A stretch of DNA of 25,576 nt, taken from contig JAQGDQ010001130.1 of the NCBI GenBank assembly GCA_030141605.1, positions 35,001 to 60,576 of the forward strand. The letters are read 5' to 3'. This document shows, piece by piece, positions 21,599-25,576 of the stretch (position 1 is its first letter; each line of letters starts with the position of its first letter). The notes below the pieces were generated by a model. The model ran no database searches. It saw only the letters and a program-made list of their open reading frames with translations, and had not been told where the DNA came from. Made by a program: the position numbers and the translations under genes. Source of the DNA: Tubiluchus corallicola (Eukaryota > Priapulida > Priapulimorpha > Priapulimorphida > Tubiluchidae).

Positions 21599-22346
21599 GC
21601 AATGTCTAGTTTTTCTGCTGGATTACTGCTGTGTCTACCCCTGGTGCTGACAATCCACTGGCATAGCAATGTCTAGTTTTTCTGCTGGATTACTGCTGTG
21701 TCTACCCCTGGTGCTGGCAATCCACTGGCATAGCAATGTCTAGTTTTTCTGCTGGATTACTGCTGTGTCTACCCCTGGTGCTGACAATCCGCTGACATAG
21801 CAATGTCAAGTTTTTCTGCTGTATTACTGCTATGTCTACCCCTGGTGCTGGCAATCCACTGGCATAGCAATGTCTAGTTTTTCTGCTGGATTACTGCTGT
21901 GTCTACCCCTGGTGCTGACAATCCACTGGCATAGCAATGTCTAGTTTTTCTGCTGGATTACTGCTGTGTCTACCACTGGTGCTGACAATCCACTGGCATA
22001 GCAATGTCTAGTTTTTCTGCTGGATTACTGCTGTGTCTACCCCTGGTGCTGACAATCCACTGGCATAGCAATGTCTAGTTTTTCTGCTGGATTACTGCTG
22101 TGTCTACCCCCGGTGCTGACAATCCACTGGCATAGCAATGTCTAGTTTTTTTGCTGGATTACTGTGTGTTGGTGTGTTGTGTGTTGTTTTTTGTGGTTCT
22201 GTGTCTACCCCTGGTGTGTTGTGTGTTGTTTTTTGTGGTTTGTGTGTTTGCTGCTGGATTACTGCTGTGTCTACCCCCGGTGCTGACAATCCACTGGCAT
22301 AGCAATGTCTAGTTTTTCTGCTGGATTACTGCTGTGTCTACCCCTG
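21599..22346 (+). repeat. 67-bp minisatellite, about ten copies, with a GT-rich interruption
   Basis: The unit runs GGTGCTGACAATCCACTGGC, ATAGCAATGTCTAGTTTTTC, TGCTGGATTACTGCTGTGTC, TACCCCT. Period 67 was measured between successive CTGGTGCTG starts at 21641, 21708 and 21775. At about 22164-22250 the array is broken by a G/T-rich insert containing two copies of GGTGTGTTGTGTGTTG (22171 and 22213, 42 bp apart), after which a standard unit resumes. No coding potential is proposed. Confidence 0.93.
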
Positions 22347-22479
22347 TCTTGATGTCAGATTTCTTTTGTCTCAGAATTTTGTCTAAAATAGACGTAGGTC
22401 GAATGGAAATTATGATGATGATAACTGAAAAACGTTTAAATTTTTGCATTTCCGACTGGGAAGTTCTGATTTGGGTACA

Positions 22480-22566
22480 CTTTATGTAAACTAGTCATTC
22501 AGTTTTACACTAGTATTAGATTCATTTTATTTTATGCGAGTCAAATAAACTGAACTGAACTGAACC
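22480..22566 (+). mobile_element. Retroelement 3' tail: AATAAA followed by (CTGAA)n
   Basis: An AT-rich stretch ends with AATAAA (22544-22549) and a short pentamer run CTGAACTGAACTGAAC (22550-22565). Non-LTR elements and SINEs commonly end in a short microsatellite of this kind after a polyadenylation signal. The 5' limit is not visible, and no ORF remains. Confidence 0.4.
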
Positions 22567-22615
22567 GGACCGTCTCACCGAATCTGGTTAGTATCGAACT
22601 AGATGGGTGACCAAT
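22567..22615 (+). other. 5S-rRNA-like segment (pseudogene or 5S-derived SINE head)
   Basis: GTCTCACCGAA (22572-22582), CTGGTTAGTA (22584-22593) and GATGGGTGACC (22602-22612) appear in the same order as in animal 5S rRNA, where they flank and form the internal control region ending in box C. The stretch between ACCGAA and the GGTTAGTA block, which includes box A, is missing, and the 5' and 3' thirds of 5S are not recognisable. It is therefore not a functional 5S gene. A 5S-derived (SINE3-type) element or a deleted 5S pseudogene are the two readings. Confidence 0.5.
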
Positions 22616-22837
22616 GAAATCTGAGATGATTCATAATTACAAATTTAAGAATAAAATGAATAAAAAAATCAAAGAATGGAGAAATGAAATCGATATTTTA
22701 AGTCACCAATATTTATCACCTGTGAAAATATAAATAACAATTCACGAAAGACCAAGAAAAACTTGGATTATTGGTGTTTTGTTTCTCTCGGAAGGCTCGT
22801 AGAGAAAACCAGAAAACACTTCGTCAAATTAAACTAG

Positions 22838-22843
22838 TTTATT
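22838..22843 (-). terminator. Polyadenylation signal of the second LTR
   Basis: Minus-strand AATAAA in the context CACTTAATAAACTAG, about 165 bp downstream of the TATA box. Confidence 0.5.
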
Positions 22844-23006
22844 AAGTGAGAATTCTACAACACAAAAGTATGAAGGAACGCGAAATGTTTACACTGAACG
22901 TGAAAATGTGGAAAACGTTTAAGTGTATCTGAAAATACAAGTATACAAGAGAATGTGTAAGTGGCGTCCGTGTGAATCTGTGTGTCTCTCAGCGGCCTGC
23001 TTCGCC

Positions 23007-23013
23007 TTATATA
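23007..23013 (-). promoter_or_regulatory. TATA box of the second LTR
   Basis: Minus-strand TATATAA in the context CACCCTATATAAGGCG. The predicted start lies about 25-30 bp further along, near 22978, within AGAGACACACAG. Confidence 0.6.
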
Positions 23014-23023
23014 GGGTGCCAGG

Positions 23024-23055
23024 GAACGTTCTAGACGTTTCTTTCTAGAACATTC
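23024..23055. promoter_or_regulatory. Heat-shock element cluster (HSF-binding)
   Basis: The canonical three-module element TTCnnGAAnnTTC is exact at 23043-23055 (TTCTAGAACATTC). GAACGTTCTAGA at 23024-23035 supplies two perfect modules and a partial third. Further GAA/TTC modules continue at 23074-23099 (TTC, GAACATTC, TTC). The cluster begins about 10 bp upstream of the minus-strand TATA box, the arrangement of inducible heat-shock promoters. Confidence 0.65.
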
Positions 23056-23141
23056 TACAAGGTAAGACGATTATTCTAATGGAACATTCTACAATGTTCT
23101 ATGTAATTCTAATAGATGCCAGCGATCTCCACAACAATTAG

Positions 23142-23625
23142 TAGTACGCACCTCTAAACAAGCACTTTTTGTATTTATGCAGAGTATTTTTAACATTATC
23201 ATTGATTATCTTCCCTGATTTTTCTATTTTTTCCAGGCGCGGTTTTCTCTACGATGTATCGTGTGCAGTGTTCTATTATACGTCAACACAATGTATGAGG
23301 CATGAGTCAAAACAATGGTTTTCATTGTTTCATTTCCAACATTGTCCATGTTTGATTTTCGTTCTTTTCTTTTTCATCTGAAGATAGTCAACGGGCGGTG
23401 AAATGAAATCAGACTTTAGACTCAGACTTAAATTTGTTTATTTATACATTTAGCAAAATATTATATTAGACTAAATATTACAATTACAGAACTGATAATA
23501 ATTACAGGAAAAATTAACTGCTAAGCCAAGCTCAACATAGATAGGCTTAATTATGACATAAACAAACAACAAATGCTGATCAATAAATGAAGTAAAGAAA
23601 TGGCGACGAGGAGACGAGAATGACT
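23142..23625. other. Unique sequence; no supported gene
   Basis: A 70-codon frame at 23169-23381 lacks motifs and a credible start. Nothing else was recognised. Confidence 0.4.
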
Positions 23626-23679
<54 letters not shown>

Positions 23680-23685
23680 TTGATG

Positions 23686-23777
<92 letters not shown>

Positions 23778-23782
23778 GATGT

Positions 23783-23826
<44 letters not shown>
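23626..23826 (+). repeat. (GAT)n trinucleotide microsatellite
   Basis: A run of roughly 67 GAT units with four single-base interruptions (GTT near 23679 and 23780, GGT near 23702 and 23762). The polyhistidine, polyserine and polymethionine frames over it are artefacts. Confidence 0.97.
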
Positions 23827-23827
<1 letters not shown>

Positions 23828-24667
23828 CGATGACAGCAATTGTGATACATTGCTGATGGCAATGGTGGTGACAATGATGGTGACAATGACAGTAAATTGT
23901 TGCTAATGATGGTGGGTCACGATCGATGACTTAAACAAGTCAGTTTTGCAATGATATGAAGATTAGGATTAAAATGAACAATGAATGATAATGACGTTCA
24001 TATTCATTTGATAGTCAAATTGGTGAGCTGAAAATGTATCTTTTCCTCATTTCTTTCTTCTGAGGTCCACTTATTCTTCTACAAATTGACCACTCCGAGG
24101 TTTGACCCTTACGAAAATGACCCTCGGCGTTTCGAGGCCATTCCTGTGTATTTTGAAATGTTTAGGCTAGTGGGCCTAGTACATTAAGGCTGAATTAAGG
24201 ATTATGATGAACGTCAGCAATAGACATTTTATACAACGATTGCATGGCTGGAATTTTTTAAATGTCATAAAATAAACTGTCAAATCAGATAACTGAACTA
24301 GAATGATTCTCATTGGTTGACAATTTTCTGCGCATGCGCACGTTGATGTGTGTTGCTTCTGACCTGACTCTTGCCTTCTTTACAATAACCGTTTTTATTA
24401 ACCCATGATAATTTGACGAATTTTGTTTAACTTGTGTCTGCGTATAATGCAGTATAGAGACAATGTGGTCTCTGTCTGTGTTAGTACTGACCAGTGTCAA
24501 TGGAGCGTATAGCGTCGGCTTTTGACCCTGTATCGCTTAGATTGTCCCTGGTGTTGGTGATGATGGTTTTTAGTTTCATTAACTGAGAATTTAAAGGACA
24601 ACAAAACACTCTTCGTAAATAAAGCCTGAAAATTGAAAATTTGTCTTGAAATCGCATATCACTTGTA
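23827..24667. other. Unique sequence with an NRF-1-like site and a small ORF
   Basis: ATTGG (24312-24316) is an inverted CCAAT pentamer, and TGCGCATGCGCA (24329-24340) is a perfect NRF-1-type palindrome 12 bp away. About 160 bp downstream a 28-codon frame runs from ATG at 24500 to TGA at 24586 with a hydrophobic second half (SLRLSLVLVMMVFSF). No homology is recognised and no splice structure is proven, so neither a promoter nor a gene is claimed. Confidence 0.3.
24329..24340. promoter_or_regulatory. NRF-1/EWG-type palindrome TGCGCATGCGCA
   Basis: It matches the consensus YGCGCAYGCGCR on both strands in otherwise AT-rich DNA. With the nearby CCAAT pentamer it resembles a TATA-less metazoan promoter core, but no transcript is evident. 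Confidence 0.35.
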
Positions 24668-24925
24668 TGCTTTCTTGTTGCATACAGGGTTCGTGTAACA
24701 GTAACGATGTTGCTTTCTTGTTGCATACAGGGTTCGTGTAACAGTAACGATGTTGCTTTCTTGTTGCATACAGGGTTCGTGTAACAGTAACGATGTTGCT
24801 TTCTTGTTGCATACAGGGTACGTGTAACTGTAACGATGTTGCTTTCTTGTTGCATACAGGGTTCGTGTAACAGTAACGATGCTGCTTTCTTGTTGCATAC
24901 AGGGTTCGTGTAACAGTAACGATGT
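24668..24925 (+). repeat. 43-bp tandem repeat, six copies
   Basis: The unit is TGCTTTCTTGTTGCATACAG then GGTTCGTGTAACAGTAACGA and TGT, starting at 24668, 24711 and every 43 bp. Copies are nearly identical; one has GGTACGTGTAACTG (near 24818). Because 43 is not a multiple of three, the same repeat shows in three minus-strand frames, none of which is a credible gene. Confidence 0.95.
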
Positions 24926-25173
24926 ATAGAACTTGTAAATTCAATTTCCCGCCACGTGTTTTTTGGTGAATCAGTGATGCACACTGGGATAGCGATGCAG
25001 TGTCCGATCAAGTGGCGCAACATTTTAAATTATTAAGAAGTTTCTTTTCCAACTACATAAATATTTCAAATTTGGTAAAGGTAATGCTAAGTAATATAAC
25101 TTTTGAATGGAATGTTCTTTGAGATATACTTTAAAATTACGTTTTATTCCACCTGTCAAAATCTAGAAGTCTT
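24926..25173. other. Unique sequence; no feature seen
   Basis: AT-rich DNA between the 43-bp array and the dispersed repeat; nothing recognised. Confidence 0.4.
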
Positions 25174-25576
25174 ATTACATAAATAGGGTGTCTTTGGGCT
25201 TAACAAAACAGGACAGTCCTGAGAAGAAACATGGCAGAGCTGGACATGGCTGGACATTCAAAATATTCTCTCCAACTGGTCATTGCCTGACCATCCCAGT
25301 GACTCACTGAGAAAGCATTATTAACCTTATTGACAACATGAAGTTATATAATCTTCTGGTTGATTTGTGAAGTGTGTGCTATACGCGAATGCTCTGATAA
25401 TAGGAATGCTGTCTAAACTTGTTTCAAACGACTTACCCTAAAAATGGCTGCGCCTAACAGTCATCGCTGAAGTTTAAGTTTACATGTTTTATACGGCTTT
25501 TCTGTTAAGGCAAGCTCTGTATGCAATAAGGCAGCCCATATGTGATGTAAAATTTTAAGACGAATTTTTAAGCTTT
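25174..25576 (+). repeat. Dispersed repeat, copy 2 (cut by window end)
   Basis: Collinear with 16171-16560, beginning at ATTACATAAAT and sharing GAATGCTCTG (25387-25396), TAAACTTGTTTCAAA, GTTTTATAC and AAGGCAG. Direct orientation relative to copy 1. In the frame open in copy 1 this copy carries stops. Confidence 0.6.

Larger units (their letters stand above)
22775..23136 (-). mobile_element. Probable solo LTR (362 bp) with heat-shock elements in U3
   Basis: On the minus strand the segment begins TGTTGTGGAGATCGCTGGC and ends GAGAAACAAAACA, giving TGTT...AACA termini. It is flanked by ATTGG (22770-22774) and ATTAG (23137-23141) on the plus strand, a 5-bp target duplication with one mismatch. 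Inside, TATATAA (23013 to 23007) and AATAAA (22843 to 22838) are in U3-R-U5 order. No protein sequence adjoins either side, as expected for a solo LTR left by recombination. The sequence is unrelated to the LTR at 13475-13826. The alternative, a heat-shock gene promoter, is less likely because no coding sequence follows. Confidence 0.6.

Noticed and set aside
23551-23886. Polyhistidine/polyserine frames over the GAT array
   Set aside because: Pure trinucleotide microsatellite open in all frames without stop.
24481-25023. 180-codon minus-strand frame with LLHEPCMQQES-type repeats
   Set aside because: Most of it is the 43-bp array read in successive frames; no selection or domain evidence.

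Overview
The window looks like non-coding DNA from an animal nuclear genome. It is AT-rich, has no operon-like gene packing, is crowded with tandem repeats and transposon fragments, and carries a signal-peptide exon ending at a consensus GTAAGT splice donor. The two non-LTR retrotransposon C-termini, the TTAA-flanked piggyBac-type element and the very long simple-repeat arrays would suit a mollusc or another lophotrochozoan. That placement is inference; nothing here fixes the species. No complete protein-coding gene is visible. The longest open frames lie inside tandem arrays whose unit length is a multiple of three and are almost certainly not genes.

Layout, left to right. 1-190: first coding exon of a probable secreted protein. 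190-4080: unique AT-rich DNA. 4081-5697: about 31 copies of a 52-bp satellite with internal higher-order duplication. 5895-6600: 3' end of a non-LTR retrotransposon (minus). 6601-9100: unique DNA. 9106-9480: compound GATA/GGTA/GACA/GA microsatellite. 10082-10445: unusual inverted duplication in which the inverted copy is circularly permuted. 10845-10902: tRNA/SINE-like scrap. 12112-12523: 15-bp minisatellite. 13181-13841: C-terminus of a second non-LTR element, abutted by a 352-bp LTR with a polypurine tract on the other side (minus). 14336-14410: SINE-like B box. 14667-15965: about 31 copies of a 42-bp satellite. 16171-16560: dispersed repeat with a diverged second copy at 25174-25576. 17203-17660: non-autonomous piggyBac-like element. 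18047-18768: 14-bp array. 19217-19395: ATT microsatellite. 20365-20866: foldback-like element with arms built of 20-bp subrepeats. 21347-22346: composite 126/67-bp minisatellite. 22480-22615: retroelement tail followed by a 5S-rRNA-like segment. 22775-23136: second LTR, probably solo, with a strong heat-shock-element cluster next to its TATA box. 23626-23826: GAT microsatellite. 24668-24925: 43-bp array.

Tandem arrays make up roughly a quarter of the window, in nine separate loci with unrelated units. The sequence therefore reads as a large intron or intergenic region shaped by array expansion and nested transposon insertion. The observations most worth following are the heat-shock-element LTR, the circularly permuted inverted duplication, and the foldback-like element with a tRNA-like core.
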